Below are positions 17,340-27,300 of a stretch of 28,048 nucleotides of DNA, in pieces. The stretch lies in assembly GCA_024278345.1 (NCBI GenBank), contig JAJRTK010000174.1:1-28048 (forward strand), read 5' to 3'. Below the pieces are notes generated by a model. It was not told the origin of the DNA and searched no databases. It was given only the letters and a program-made list of their open reading frames with translations. The stretch is from a bacterium. GTDB lineage: Bacteria; CSSED10-310; JAJRTK01. How positions within the stretch are numbered: position 1 is the first letter of the stretch; the number at the start of each line of letters is the position of its first letter. The position numbers and the translations under genes were made by a program.

Positions 17340-17555
17340 TCAAGTTGAACAGGAACTCTTCAAGCCCAGCTTCTTTAGGATCACCATCATGGGACACCAC
17401 TTGGTGAAGGCCGACTGAAAGAGGTTGAGGCCCACGAAGGCCGTGAACCACAGGATGTTCAGGTTGATCGTGAGGGCGAGTACCACGGAGAGCATGATGA
17501 AAAAACCCGCGATCATGCGCAGGGCATCGTCTACGGTCATGGATTTCTGGGACAT
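17340..17555 (-). CDS. Small DUF2892-type inner-membrane protein
   Basis: The 71-residue product starts at an ATG with GGAG eight bases upstream. The core (MTVDDALRMIAGFFIMLSVV, then ILWFTAFVGLNLFQSAFTKW, then CPMMVILKKLG) matches the DUF2892/YgaP C-terminal family. That family has two membrane helices, an aromatic-rich FTAFVGLNL segment and a conserved Cys-Pro before the C-terminal ILKKLG. The length is normal for stand-alone members. In other proteins this domain accompanies rhodanese or sulfide-handling functions, but nothing of that kind is next to it here, so no role can be given. It is the only leftward gene between two long rightward runs. Confidence 0.8.
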   Translation of the reverse strand: MSQKSMTVDDALRMIAGFFIMLSVVLALTINLNILWFTAFVGLNLFQSAFTKWCPMMVILKKLGLKSSCST

Positions 17556-18108
17556 AATCGATTCTCCAGACTTGAGGTGTGCCTCAATGAAACTTCATTC
17601 GGAAGGTTTGCCCTTTCAGCGATGCCTCCCGCTGAGGTAGAATGGTAAAATAAACCAGCAATTGTCGCGCCAAAATCAGGCGCGAGGTGGAAAAAGCGAG
17701 CCTGACAGCCGCAAGCATCGTCTTTTTTGCACATCCGGACAAAACCAAGATCCTTGTTATCGCATCTGTTGCTCCGTCTGTACCATGAATTGCTGCATCA
17801 TGTTGCGCTGCAATTGATGCACGAATGTTGCGTTTTTTCCCGGTAGTGTGTCTTTGCTGGGGGCCACGAGGCGGTCCTGAAGCGGCACGGGTCCGATCCT
17901 ACAAGGCGATCCCACTCAACATGGAGGAACTCAGCGCTTCTGAAGCCGGTTGTGGGCCGGCCCAGTTGTAATCGACCCTCAGCGTTCCCGGCATTTGACT
18001 CAAGGTGGCACGAAGCTTGCTATCTGTGGCGATGTCTAATAGAACGTGCGGCAACTGGCCGCGGAACAAATGAACAGCCTTATTTCCAAAACGGAATAGG
18101 GGGATAAG
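17556..18108. promoter_or_regulatory. Divergent intergenic region between the DUF2892 gene and the MMPL operon
   Basis: No gene is supported in these 553 bases. They must hold promoters for both flanking transcription units, but I could not place -35/-10 boxes with confidence. Visible structure: TCGCGCC/GGCGCGA (17665-17671 and 17679-17685, 7-base loop); TGCATCA/TGATGCA (17794-17800 and 17815-17821); and AATTGC/GCAATT (17788-17793 and 17810-17815). An 82-codon leftward frame (17899-18147) overlaps the MMPL start and is not credible. Confidence 0.5.
17788..17821. repeat. Nested inverted repeats, possible operator
   Basis: AATTGC...GCAATT and TGCATCA...TGATGCA overlap head to tail in a 34-base stretch about 290 bases before the MMPL start. 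Perfect arms of six and seven bases suit a protein-binding site; the two RNA hairpins could not form together. Confidence 0.35.
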
Positions 18109-20742
18109 ATGCGTGCAACTTTCTTGTCGGATTGGTCCGCGGATCATCCATGGCTAACCGTTGTCTTGAGCGTGATCATCACGGCTTTGATGGTTTCGTT
18201 CATTCCAAGGATCAAGATCGATACCGACCCGGAGAACATGCTGGATAAGAGCGAGCCGATCCGGGTTTTCCATCAGCAATCGAAGAAGCGTTTCTCCGCG
18301 TACGACCGAGTCCTTGTGGCGGTCGTGAACGACGATGATCCGGACGGAGTTTGGAATCCGGATACCCTGGCGCGCGTCCACAAGCTCGTCAAAAAGATTG
18401 AACGGATGGAAGGTGTGCGGCCGGTGAATATCGTGGCTGCCTCCACGGTGGATGACATCGAGCAGGTGTCGGAGGGCACGGTTCGTTTCCGTTGGCTTAT
18501 GGCGGAGCCGCCAAAGACGCGAGAAGCGGCCCGGCATATCCGGGACCGTGCCCTGGCCAACCCCATGCTGGCCGGAACGGTGGTGTCGCTGGACAAAAAG
18601 GCGATGACGATGTACGTCGCCATCGAGGGGAAGGAATACGGACACTCGGTGGCCACGGGAATCAAGAAGGTGATTGCCGAGCTGGCCGGGCCGGAAAAAT
18701 ACTATATCACCGGCTTGCCAGTGGCTGAAGACACCTTCGGCGTGGAGATGTTCGAGCAGATGGCGGTGACCGCGCCCTTGGCTGGCCTGGTGGTCTTCCT
18801 TTTGATGCTCTTTTTCTTCAGGCGATTTGGCATGGTTGTGGCCCCCATGCTCGTTGCCATGATGAGCATCGGCTGGGCCATGGGCCTTCTTATTGGAACA
18901 GGGTTCACGGTTCATATCATGAGCTCCATGATTCCAATTTTTCTCATGCCCATCGCGGTGGTGGATTCGATTCACGTTCTGAGCGTGATGTTCGACCGTC
19001 TACGCCACGGCGAAGAGCGGAAGGCAGCTCTAGCCGCCACCTATGAAGAGCTTTTCTGGCCCATGCTCTACACATCCCTCACGTCGGGTGCGGGATTCGC
19101 CTCTCTTATCCTCACGCCTATTCCCCCGGTGCAGGTCTACGGCGGGTTTGTGGCGTTCGGGATTGCCGCGGCCTGGTTCTTGACCATGACCTTCCTGCCC
19201 GCATACGTGATGCTCCTTCCCCAAAAGGGTCTCCAGCGTCTTGCTGCCTCGACCGACTCCGAAGGAGAAGTGGATCACGGCAGGATAGCCCGCTGGTTGG
19301 AGCGGCTGGGACCATGGACCGTACGGCGTTCCAGGCTTCTTGTGGCGGGAACCGTCCTCGTCGCCATCATCTCCGCGGTGGGGATTTCCATGATCCGCAT
19401 CAACGACAATCCCACCCGCTGGTTCCACGCGGGCCATCCCATCCGGGTCGCGGAAAAGGTTCTGAACGAGCGGCTCAGTGGCTCCTACCTGGCCTATCTG
19501 GTTTTAGAAGCGAAAAACCTCGATGCAGACGGTGCTTACCTGTCGGAGCTGGAAACCCGGCTCACGGAGTGGTCCAAGAAGTTGGAGGACGGCGCGGACG
19601 AATTCCAGGCATCGGGACAGGAAGCCCTTGCCCTTGTCAAGAAGGCGTTCCCAGAAGCAGCCAATTCTGAAAACCCCCGTGAGGCAGTTCTTCTCCAGGC
19701 CATGAGCGCCCTGGAGGATAAACTCTATGAAGTTGACGATGACCAAGGCACCGCCATGGAGGAAGTCCTGCGTTGGCTGGGAGACGAGGCCGGAAAAACC
19801 AAACCATGGTCGGATCCCGCGGCCTTGAGGCGCCTTGAAAAGCTCCAGCGCCAGATCGAGAAACTTGACGGCGTTGGCAAGGCCCTGGCCATTACCGATG
19901 TCGTTCGGAAGGTCTATCAAGAGCTGCGTGGCGGTGATCCGAAACACTCGGTCATCCCACCTACGAGTTCCGCGGTGGAACAGTCTCTTCTGACCTTCCA
20001 AAGCAGCCACCATCCCGAATGGCTCGATCACTACGTGACGCCTGATCGCCGGGCAATCAACGTGTGGGTGATGCTCCGTTCAGGGGACAACATCGACGTG
20101 ACAAGGATCGTCGGACAAGTAGAAAAGCTGTTGGACGAAGAGCCATTTCCCATGCCGGTACAGCGAAAATGGGCTGGCCTGAGCTACCTCAACGTTGTTT
20201 GGCAGGCCCGGATGGTAGGCGGGATGGTCTGGTCGCTCCTGGGGAGCTTCGTCGTGGTTTTCTTCATGATGGTCCTTCTTTTCCGCTCGTTCTGGTGGGG
20301 CTTTCTCACCATGGTTCCCCTCACCCTCACCATCGCGCTGATCTACGGCATCATCGGCATCGTGGGAAAGGACTACGACATGCCGGTGGCTGTCCTGAGC
20401 TCGCTGACGCTGGGGCTCAGTGTTGATTTTGCCATCCATTTCCTGGAGCGGATCCGATCAGTCTACGCAGAGGTGGGAGATTTCAATAGGGCCATCGAAG
20501 AGATGTTCCGCGAACCGGCCAGAGCCATCAGCCGGAACGTCATCGTCATCGCCATAGGCTTCGTGCCGCTCCTGGCGGCGACCCTGGTTCCCTATCAGAC
20601 GGTGGGCTTCTTCCTGCTCGCCATCATGTTGATCTCAGGAGTCGCAACGCTGATGATCTTGCCTGCTCTGTTGGCCGTCTTCGGTGAAAAACTGCTGGAG
20701 AAGGCGGAAGTGACTCATTCGACATATCGGAACGAAAGCTAG
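18109..20742 (+). CDS. RND superfamily (MMPL-type) exporter
   Basis: The 877-residue protein has the two-fold RND/MMPL layout: helix 1 (about 15-34), a soluble loop, a bundle of helices (about 218-405), a second soluble loop (about 430-705) and a second bundle (about 710-865). Each bundle carries an in-membrane acidic residue at the usual place: MPIAVVDSIH (Asp286) and LGLSVDFAIHFLERI (Asp773). These are the likely proton-relay residues. The ATG has GGGGGA four to five bases upstream. The length and 12-helix plan resemble lipid or hopanoid transporters (HpnN/MMPL) rather than trimeric drug pumps. It is followed within 20 bases by a LolA-like gene and then an outer-membrane barrel, so movement of a lipid or hydrophobic compound between the inner and outer membranes is a reasonable inference. 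The substrate is unknown. Confidence 0.9.
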   Translation: MRATFLSDWSADHPWLTVVLSVIITALMVSFIPRIKIDTDPENMLDKSEPIRVFHQQSKKRFSAYDRVLVAVVNDDDPDGVWNPDTLARVHKLVKKIERMEGVRPVNIVAASTVDDIEQVSEGTVRFRWLMAEPPKTREAARHIRDRALANPMLAGTVVSLDKKAMTMYVAIEGKEYGHSVATGIKKVIAELAGPEKYYITGLPVAEDTFGVEMFEQMAVTAPLAGLVVFLLMLFFFRRFGMVVAPMLVAMMSIGWAMGLLIGTGFTVHIMSSMIPIFLMPIAVVDSIHVLSVMFDRLRHGEERKAALAATYEELFWPMLYTSLTSGAGFASLILTPIPPVQVYGGFVAFGIAAAWFLTMTFLPAYVMLLPQKGLQRLAASTDSEGEVDHGRIARWLERLGPWTVRRSRLLVAGTVLVAIISAVGISMIRINDNPTRWFHAGHPIRVAEKVLNERLSGSYLAYLVLEAKNLDADGAYLSELETRLTEWSKKLEDGADEFQASGQEALALVKKAFPEAANSENPREAVLLQAMSALEDKLYEVDDDQGTAMEEVLRWLGDEAGKTKPWSDPAALRRLEKLQRQIEKLDGVGKALAITDVVRKVYQELRGGDPKHSVIPPTSSAVEQSLLTFQSSHHPEWLDHYVTPDRRAINVWVMLRSGDNIDVTRIVGQVEKLLDEEPFPMPVQRKWAGLSYLNVVWQARMVGGMVWSLLGSFVVVFFMMVLLFRSFWWGFLTMVPLTLTIALIYGIIGIVGKDYDMPVAVLSSLTLGLSVDFAIHFLERIRSVYAEVGDFNRAIEEMFREPARAISRNVIVIAIGFVPLLAATLVPYQTVGFFLLAIMLISGVATLMILPALLAVFGEKLLEKAEVTHSTYRNES

Positions 20743-20761
20743 AAGACAGGAGGAACGATCC

Positions 20762-21616
20762 ATGAAACCGACAAGACTCCACGGGTCCCAGAAGACCCGG
20801 ATATTTGGCCTTATCGCGGTCTTGGCACTTTTCGCCCTGGCTGCCCCCATGCCTGCCATGGCAAAGCCCGATGCAAACCTCACCGCACAGCAGATCGTCC
20901 AACGCGCCAACTATTCTTCCTACTATTCGGGGAAGGACGGCCGTTCCAAGGTCAAGATGACCATCACAGATTCTCAGGGGCGGGAAAGAAGGCGCGAACT
21001 AACAATTCTCCGCCTCAACTCCGTGGTGGGGCCGGAAGCCGGGAAGGGATCGGACCAGAAATATCTGGTGGTCTTCCACCGCCCCGCCGACGTCCGGGGA
21101 ATGGTTTTCCTGGTCTGGAAACGCGCCAAGGGCGACGATGACCGCTGGCTCTATTTGCCTGCCCTTGACCTTGTGAAACGGATCGCCGCCGGGGATGAGC
21201 GAACCAGCTTCGCCGGCTCGGATTTCTTTTACGAGGACGTCTCCGGTCGCGGTCTCCAGGAAGACGAGCACAAGCGCCTTCCCGATGAGGATGGCCTCTA
21301 TGTCATCGAGAACACTCCCAAAAAACCGGGCTCCGTCGAGTTCGCAAGTTACAAGGTTTGGATCGACCCCGAGACCTTCATCCCCATGAAGGGCCAGTAC
21401 CTCGATAGATCCGGCAAAGTGTACCGCACCATGGAAGTCCAGGCGGTGGAGACCATCCAGGGCAATCCCACGGTCACGAAGAGCAAGATCGCCGATGTAG
21501 GCCGAGGAACCACGACGATCCTGGAGTTTACCGGTGTCAAGTATGACGTCGGGCTGCCCGACAAGATCTTCTCCGAGCGGTATCTACGCCGCCCGCCAAG
21601 GAAATACCTGCGGTAG
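20762..21616 (+). CDS. LolA-like outer-membrane lipoprotein-sorting family protein
   Basis: The 284-residue protein has a Sec signal peptide with likely cleavage after AMA (residue 34). AGGAGG lies eight bases before the ATG. The mature part matches the LolA-like family usually encoded beside MMPL transporters: NYSSYYSGKDGRSKVKMTITDSQGRERRREL, RPADVRGMVFLVWKR, DRWLYLPALDLVKRI, FAGSDFFYEDVSGR, YKVWIDPETFIPMKGQYLDRSGKVYR. It probably forms a half-barrel that carries a lipid or lipid-like cargo across the periplasm, taking it from the exporter. It is unlikely to be housekeeping LolA, which is shorter and lacks the FAGSDF and DRWLYLP motifs. Confidence 0.88.
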   Translation: MKPTRLHGSQKTRIFGLIAVLALFALAAPMPAMAKPDANLTAQQIVQRANYSSYYSGKDGRSKVKMTITDSQGRERRRELTILRLNSVVGPEAGKGSDQKYLVVFHRPADVRGMVFLVWKRAKGDDDRWLYLPALDLVKRIAAGDERTSFAGSDFFYEDVSGRGLQEDEHKRLPDEDGLYVIENTPKKPGSVEFASYKVWIDPETFIPMKGQYLDRSGKVYRTMEVQAVETIQGNPTVTKSKIADVGRGTTTILEFTGVKYDVGLPDKIFSERYLRRPPRKYLR

Positions 21617-21877
21617 CACCCCCCTGAACCAGGGAATCTCATCACGGATCCGCTGCATCGGCTGATCCAGCGTATCCACCGGCGTCTCCGTCAGGAGGAG
21701 CCTCAGCGAAGAGCATGACGACACCTGGTGTCCGACTCTCCTCCTCCCTGGCGGAAACGCGCCCGCTGCCTCGCGGCGATCCGTGATGATGACTCCGGTC
21801 TGGCGTTTCACGCCAACCCCAATGAAATAAGTCTCGCGCGAATCCCGGCAAACTTACCCATGAGGGAGAATGGAACG
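21617..21877 (+). other. Intergenic stretch within the MMPL operon
   Basis: About 260 bases without a supported gene separate the LolA-like and barrel genes. TGGCGT/ACGCCA (21801-21806, 21810-21815) form a perfect 6-bp hairpin with a 3-base loop about 60 bases before the barrel start. It has no T-run and could be an RNA processing or stability element. Confidence 0.3.
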
Positions 21878-23065
21878 ATGTCAATGATGCGCAAGCTCAA
21901 TCTCCAAAGCGTTATCTTCGCCGTACTGGCGGTGATTGCCGCCGGAGCACCAACGAGCCTCCAGGCCCAGGTCGAGGTCCACGGCTTCGCGGAGCTGGAT
22001 ACTGCTGCCCGCCTCCAGGATGACCCGGCTATGGAATCGGACTTCACACTGCAGGAAGCGAGAGCCCAGCTCAAACTGGAGGCATTCGGCGACCTGGCGG
22101 AAGCCCATGTCAAGCTCGACTTTGTCCGTGACGAGCTACTTGGTGAAACTCGCATCGAAGTTCGGGAAGCTTATGTAACCGCGACCCTGGGCGAATCGGT
22201 TGAGTTGCGGGCTGGTCGGCAAATCCTGACTTGGGGGACAGGTGATCTGCTATTCCTCAACGATCTCTTCCCGAAAGACTACATAGCCTTCTTCGTTGGC
22301 CAGGATGATGAGTATCTCAAGGCGCCATCCAATTCCGTAAAGCTCGACCTCTTTGCCGGAGATACCACCTTCAGTCTTGTGTGGACGCCCATCTACACGT
22401 CGGATGTCTTTCCCACGGGTGAAGTTCTGAGCATAGGTCTTCCGGAAGGCATGGTCTTGGAGGCCAAGGCTCCCCCGAAGAGACTTGGCGAGGGCGAGTT
22501 CGCTGGCCGGATCGCCCGCACCGCCGGCTCCACGGAGCTTGCCGCCTACGGCTACTATGGCCGGCTACCGCAGCCCATGGGGATTGACGAAAGCGGGATG
22601 CCCTTTTTCCCTCGCCTTTGGCAGGCAGGCGCAAGCATCCGGCGCCCTCTCTTCGGCGGGATTTTCTGGCTTGAAGGAGCCTGGGGCGCCACCGAGGGCG
22701 ATCCCAACGAGACCGTTCCAGAGGACGCCGGACACGCCTTTGCGGGCTTCGAGCGGGAAATGGCCAAGGATTTTACCGTGGGAGTCCAGGTGCAGGTGGA
22801 TGCTCCGCGGGAAGGCGATTCCAGGACCCAGCTCACGCTACGTCTCACCAAGTTGGCCAGGCGCCAGACCGTACGCATTGGATTCTTCGGGTTCTATTCA
22901 CCTGATGACAAGGATGGCCACCTGCGCCCATCCATCAGCTATGACCTGAGCGATTCCGTGCGCCTTACCGCTGGCGCCAACATCATGTGGGGCGATGCCA
23001 CCACGCCGTTCGGCCAGCTCGAAAAGAACACCAACGCCTATGCCCGAGTCAGATATTCATTCTGA
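21878..23065 (+). CDS. Outer-membrane beta-barrel protein of the MMPL/LolA-like operon
   Basis: The 395-residue product starts at ATG 21878 with GGAG nine bases upstream. The signal peptide probably ends at LQA (residue 30). The mature protein alternates polar and hydrophobic residues throughout, as in transmembrane beta strands, and ends in ARVRYSF, the terminal Phe recognised by the barrel-assembly machinery. The segment RAGRQILTWGTGDLLFLNDLFPKD resembles the 'GRQ...WG' strand-turn of DUF1302 and alginate-export-type barrels found beside similar MMPL and LolA-like genes. Its likely role is an outer-membrane channel or receptor at the end of the pathway. The frame is open 50 codons further upstream, but that part has no signal peptide or binding site. 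Confidence 0.8.
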   Translation: MSMMRKLNLQSVIFAVLAVIAAGAPTSLQAQVEVHGFAELDTAARLQDDPAMESDFTLQEARAQLKLEAFGDLAEAHVKLDFVRDELLGETRIEVREAYVTATLGESVELRAGRQILTWGTGDLLFLNDLFPKDYIAFFVGQDDEYLKAPSNSVKLDLFAGDTTFSLVWTPIYTSDVFPTGEVLSIGLPEGMVLEAKAPPKRLGEGEFAGRIARTAGSTELAAYGYYGRLPQPMGIDESGMPFFPRLWQAGASIRRPLFGGIFWLEGAWGATEGDPNETVPEDAGHAFAGFEREMAKDFTVGVQVQVDAPREGDSRTQLTLRLTKLARRQTVRIGFFGFYSPDDKDGHLRPSISYDLSDSVRLTAGANIMWGDATTPFGQLEKNTNAYARVRYSF

Positions 23066-23073
23066 TTTTTTTT

Positions 23074-23106
23074 CTGGGGCAGGGCGATGCCCCCGCCCCA
23101 GCGGGG
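23074..23106. terminator. GC-rich hairpins between convergent genes
   Basis: CTGGGGC (23074-23080) pairs with GCCCCAG (23095-23101). Alternatively CCCCGC (23091-23096) pairs with GCGGGG (23101-23106), followed on the plus strand by the T-rich CCTGTTTGTTC. The run of eight Ts at 23066-23073 precedes the hairpin on the plus strand. The second hairpin could act as a weak rightward terminator; no clean leftward terminator is visible. Confidence 0.4.
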
Positions 23107-23115
23107 CCTGTTTGT

Positions 23116-24315
23116 TCAAAGATCACTGGTCATAATGAAGAGCGGCCTTCGATTAAAGGTGTCGTAGAGGGGGCGGAGCCGATCTGCACTGTAGTATTTC
23201 CGAATGTCTACGACCTTCTTGTAGCGGCTCACCACATCGATGGGCACGTTGTCGTAACAGCCGTTCCGTAGCGAAACCAACCGTCCCGATACACCGTCCA
23301 GGATCAGGTCGAGGGCTAGATTCCCGAAAGCCATGGGGACGATGGAGTCCATGGCATCGGGTTCTCCGCACCGGACCAGATAACCCAGCCGCTGGCTAAT
23401 GACGTTGACGCGAATCCCACCATTGTATTTCGGCGAGATCTCCTTGAGAAGCCTCGCCACCTTGTCGCCGATTCCGCCAAGCTTGCGGTGGCCGTACTGG
23501 TCTTTTTCAATACTTTCGAAACTCATTCCCTCCGCTTGCTTCATCGTGGCGCCCTCGGAAACCAGCACCACGGAGTAGTTGCTCGGATGGCGTCGTCGAT
23601 CCTCGGAAAGCAGCTCCGCGAGGCATTCGATTTCAAAGGGGTGCTCTGGAATGACACATCGGTCGCCGGCCCCCGCCAGTGTGGGAAGCATGGCCGTGAA
23701 TCCGGCATATCGCCCAAAGACTTCCACCACTAGGAAACGTTCGTGGGACCCGGCCGATGTCCGCAGCTTTCGCGTCAGCTCCAGGGTCCGTGTGACGCAA
23801 GTGCTGAAGCCGATGCAGTAGTCGGTGCCGGGCACGTCGTTGTCCATGGTCTTTGGGATGGCGATGATCTTGACGCCTTCCTCGTGAAGGCGTCTGCCGT
23901 AGCTCAGGGTATCGTCGCCGCCAATGGGGATCATGTAGTCGATCCCCAGGAATTCCAGATTCTGAAGAATAATAGGAGTGACGTCGTTGATCTCGTCCGT
24001 ATAGCGGTCTCGGAGATGGGGCGGGACGATTCGTCGTGGAAGGTGGCTTGGCCGGGTTCGCGAAGTGTGCAAAAAAGTGCCGCCGGTGCGACCGGCGCGG
24101 TTCACCAGGTTTTCCGTCAGCAATTGCACGCAGTCGCTGTTATCGGCGTTCTTGTCGGGAATAAAATCTACCAGGCCGGCCCATCCGCGGCGGATTCCAA
24201 GAACTCGGTACCCCTCGCGAAGGGCACGATAGGTCACGGCTCGAATGGCGGGGTTGAGGCCCGGAACATCGCCGCCGCCTGTCAAGATGCCGATGGTCTT
24301 CTGCTTCTTAGTCAT
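23116..24315 (-). CDS. Pyrophosphate-dependent 6-phosphofructokinase
   Basis: The 399-residue enzyme phosphorylates fructose 6-phosphate in glycolysis, reversibly if pyrophosphate is the donor. The ATG at 24315 has AAGGAG eight bases upstream. Family motifs are clear: GILTGGGDVPGLN (about 9-21), IGGDDT (Asp134-Asp135), PKTMDND (Lys155, catalytic Asp158) and VFGRYAGF. At the two donor-specificity positions, Asp135 replaces the Gly of GGDGS and Lys155 replaces the Gly before T-x-D-N-D (E. coli PfkA Gly104 and Gly124). This Asp/Lys pair is the recognised sign of PPi-dependent enzymes. It lies 56 bases downstream of the kinase-like gene on the same strand, so the two are probably co-transcribed. 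Donor choice is inferred from sequence only. Confidence 0.92.
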   Translation of the reverse strand: MTKKQKTIGILTGGGDVPGLNPAIRAVTYRALREGYRVLGIRRGWAGLVDFIPDKNADNSDCVQLLTENLVNRAGRTGGTFLHTSRTRPSHLPRRIVPPHLRDRYTDEINDVTPIILQNLEFLGIDYMIPIGGDDTLSYGRRLHEEGVKIIAIPKTMDNDVPGTDYCIGFSTCVTRTLELTRKLRTSAGSHERFLVVEVFGRYAGFTAMLPTLAGAGDRCVIPEHPFEIECLAELLSEDRRRHPSNYSVVLVSEGATMKQAEGMSFESIEKDQYGHRKLGGIGDKVARLLKEISPKYNGGIRVNVISQRLGYLVRCGEPDAMDSIVPMAFGNLALDLILDGVSGRLVSLRNGCYDNVPIDVVSRYKKVVDIRKYYSADRLRPLYDTFNRRPLFIMTSDL

Positions 24316-24371
24316 TTTATTTGCTCCTTCAGGTCTCGCCAATTCGGCCTTCCATGTCGGCTCCCCCGGAA

Positions 24372-27300
24372 TCACGTGGCCCTCGGCCGAGTCCGCTTCT
24401 GCTTCTTTCGTTTCCCCGGCGCCCAGGCCCGGGCCCGGCGTTTTTTTACCGCGGTGGGAGGCTTGATTTCAGTGATACTAAGATTGGTCTTTGTCTCCGC
24501 ATAGCAAAAATATAGGAACCTGCCGTCCAGGGATACCTCGATCTCCCTGGGTGCGGCAAAGGGAACTGAGAAAACCTCGGTGCCTTTGTTTTCAAGAAGA
24601 TTCCAGATCGTAAGGACCGCCGACTTCGCCCCGGTGGGGACAAAAAAGATCAACCGTTTCCCGTCAGGCAACCAGCGAGGCCGGACGATGGCACCAAGGG
24701 AACCAAAATCCAATCGCCGGTACCGACCCGTCTCCACCTCGTAAAGAAACCAAGCGTCTGGACCCCATCCGCCGGCCATGGGTCCACCGTTCGCCCGGAC
24801 CCAGCCAAGGATATGTTTTCCGTCACGAGACCAGTCTTCGGCGTAGAACTGGCCCAAGCCGGTGAGAGGCAGGAAACGGTGGATCCTTCTTTCCACGTTC
24901 AGAAGAACCGTTCCCCGATGATCCACCGAGTACGCGATTTCTTCTCCATCGGGCGACCAGAGCAAGGAAGACTGGTAGCCCCACTCCGGAATGGGAGCCG
25001 TAGATTCAGTCAGTTTGTCAAAACTCGCACCGTTGGCCTTCACAACCCACAAGGCCAATTGCCCATCGCGATTTGCCACGAAAGCCAACTTGCTTCCGTC
25101 TGGGGCCCAAGCCGGATAGCCAGCTCCAGGAATGGAGGCGGCGACCTTTCCCCGCAAGCCTCGCACCTGGATCGAAAAGTGTGCCCTCTTGGCGTTGTAG
25201 CGGGTCAGCGCCAAGTGCTGTCCGGCTGGGGAAAGCTCGACGTCCACAATGTCCAGGCGCTTATCGCCCGGATAGAGGCCGGTTGGGGTGCCCATCACCG
25301 CTTCGCGGCCCAGGTCAATGCCCAATCTTTTCAACCTATTCGACTTCTGACGCACAAGTGAAACCATTCGCCGGCCTCCACGGGAGAAACTTGGCGACAG
25401 GGCATATCCCTTCAAGCGCACGGGCTTGGGGCCGGATTCTATGCGTCCTGTCTTTTCATCGATAGCCATCCTCCAGATCGTCGTGGCGAGTTTTCCCACT
25501 GATCGGATACCGCTGAAATAGAGGTAGCGCCCCCCGTGAGACCAGATCGGCCTCCAAACCGCTGAAAAACCCGCAAGAGGAAGACGCCTGGCATTCTTGC
25601 CCATGGAGGAAACAGTCCAGATCTCCGCTGTGCCTGTCTTGCGATTTCTTAGCCAATAGGCGATTCGTTGCCCGTGGGGCGACCAGTCGGGTTCCAGCCC
25701 GTTTTTCGCAAGAACCCGAGTCTTCCCATTTTGCAGGTTGACAGCCTCGACGCGGCTTGACGATGGGATAAACGCGAACCCCTCCGGGTCCGACATCCCG
25801 GTGGAAAAGGCGATCTCTTGCCCCGTGGGGGACCAAGAAGGATGCCACGCCGGGGCGGAAGTGAGTTTTTTGGGCTGTTCCAACTCAAGGGGCATGGCAT
25901 AAAGCGCTCCTTCCCACCAGTGCGCGGCATCGCCAGACGAGTAAAAAGCCACCTGGCGTCCGTCGGGCGAAACGCTCCCCGAGGCCTGAATCCCGGGTAA
26001 GGTCCGGGTCAAATTCAATGGCTGGCCGCGGCCGATGGGGAGACGAAAGAGATCGTGGGCTCCCGCGGTCCAAGAGTCATACACGATAAACCGACCGTCA
26101 GGGGTGATCCGGGGACGCTCTGGGATCGAAGCACTCAGGACGAAGAGTGGCCGGAATCCTGTTTTTTCACCGTCGGTGTTCGAAACGGCCTCCCTAAAAC
26201 CCGTCCATAGGAACCAACCGCAAGCCGCGGCCACCGCCATGGCGACCCCCAAACGAACAACTGTGGCGGTCGTTTCGGAGCGGCGGACAGCGCGAGCTTC
26301 GCTTTCGGTCAGCCCATGGGATATCTTGCCGGTGCCCCCCGGCCCCGCGCCCCCTGAACCCTTTCCGCGGGATCGCCGGGTTTGGCGGTTCTTTTTCATC
26401 CTGCCAGCTCTGGGGAGGACCGCGAGCTCCTCCAATACCTCGAACGCCGACCAGGGCCGCTTCCATGACTTTTTTTCCAGACACCGGCTGATGAGGGGAT
26501 CGAGCCCCTTCGGCAGCTTGGGATTCAGCTCCGACACCGGCGGCGGTGTTTTCTCAAGGACAGTGGTCAAGCAATGGGCGGTTGTTTCCCCCTCAAAGGG
26601 ATGGTGGCCCGTGGCCATCTGATAAAGGACGACCCCCAGAGCAAAAACGTCTGACCGGGCATCGGCCGGCCGGCCTCGCAGTTGCTCTGGCGCCATGTAA
26701 GAGGCCGACTCAAAAAGGCTTTCCGCTTTACATTCCAACGCCTGAGAGACCGAGACCCCCCAAGAGGAGAGGCTATCTAACAGCAGTTGTTCCCGTGGAC
26801 AATTGGGCTGCGCCAGGCGCGAGATTTGTTCTTGCAAGCCCTGGCCTAAGCTAGCGGCCAACGGGTCTTTCCCGGAAGGCTCCCTGGTGCCGGAATCGAA
26901 CTCCAAGTCGGCGAGTCCACAACCCAGGATCCGGATCCCACCCTCCCCATCCACAACGATGTCGGATGGCTTGAGATCGCGGTGGACGATCCCACGCTCG
27001 TGGGCGGCGGCCAGGGTTTCGGTGAGCTCCATGGCGACGTCAAGGAAGCGATCCGGTTCCATTCCCGTGGCCGGGATGAGCCCACCAAGAAACGTTCCTT
27101 CCACGAGCTCCATTGTGGCAAACCAAAAGCCATCCGCCTCTTCCACGGTATCGATGGGAACGACCCCCGGATGTTCCAAGGCAATCATGACTTGGGCTTC
27201 CTGGCGGAGCTGCGCTCGGCGATCCTCATCTTCCACCAGATGGCGAGGAAGAAATCTAAGAGCGACAGCGCGATTCTTTGACGTATCAATGGCGCTCCAA

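Noticed and set aside
17899-18147. 82-codon leftward frame
   Set aside because: It overlaps the well-supported MMPL start on the other strand and shows no family features.
21728-21877. N-terminal extension of the outer-membrane barrel gene
   Set aside because: It would bury the signal peptide 50 residues inside the protein; ATG 21878 has its own GGAG.
23066-23073. Run of eight Ts as the tail of an intrinsic terminator
   Set aside because: On the plus strand it precedes rather than follows the hairpin, and on the minus strand it reads as As.
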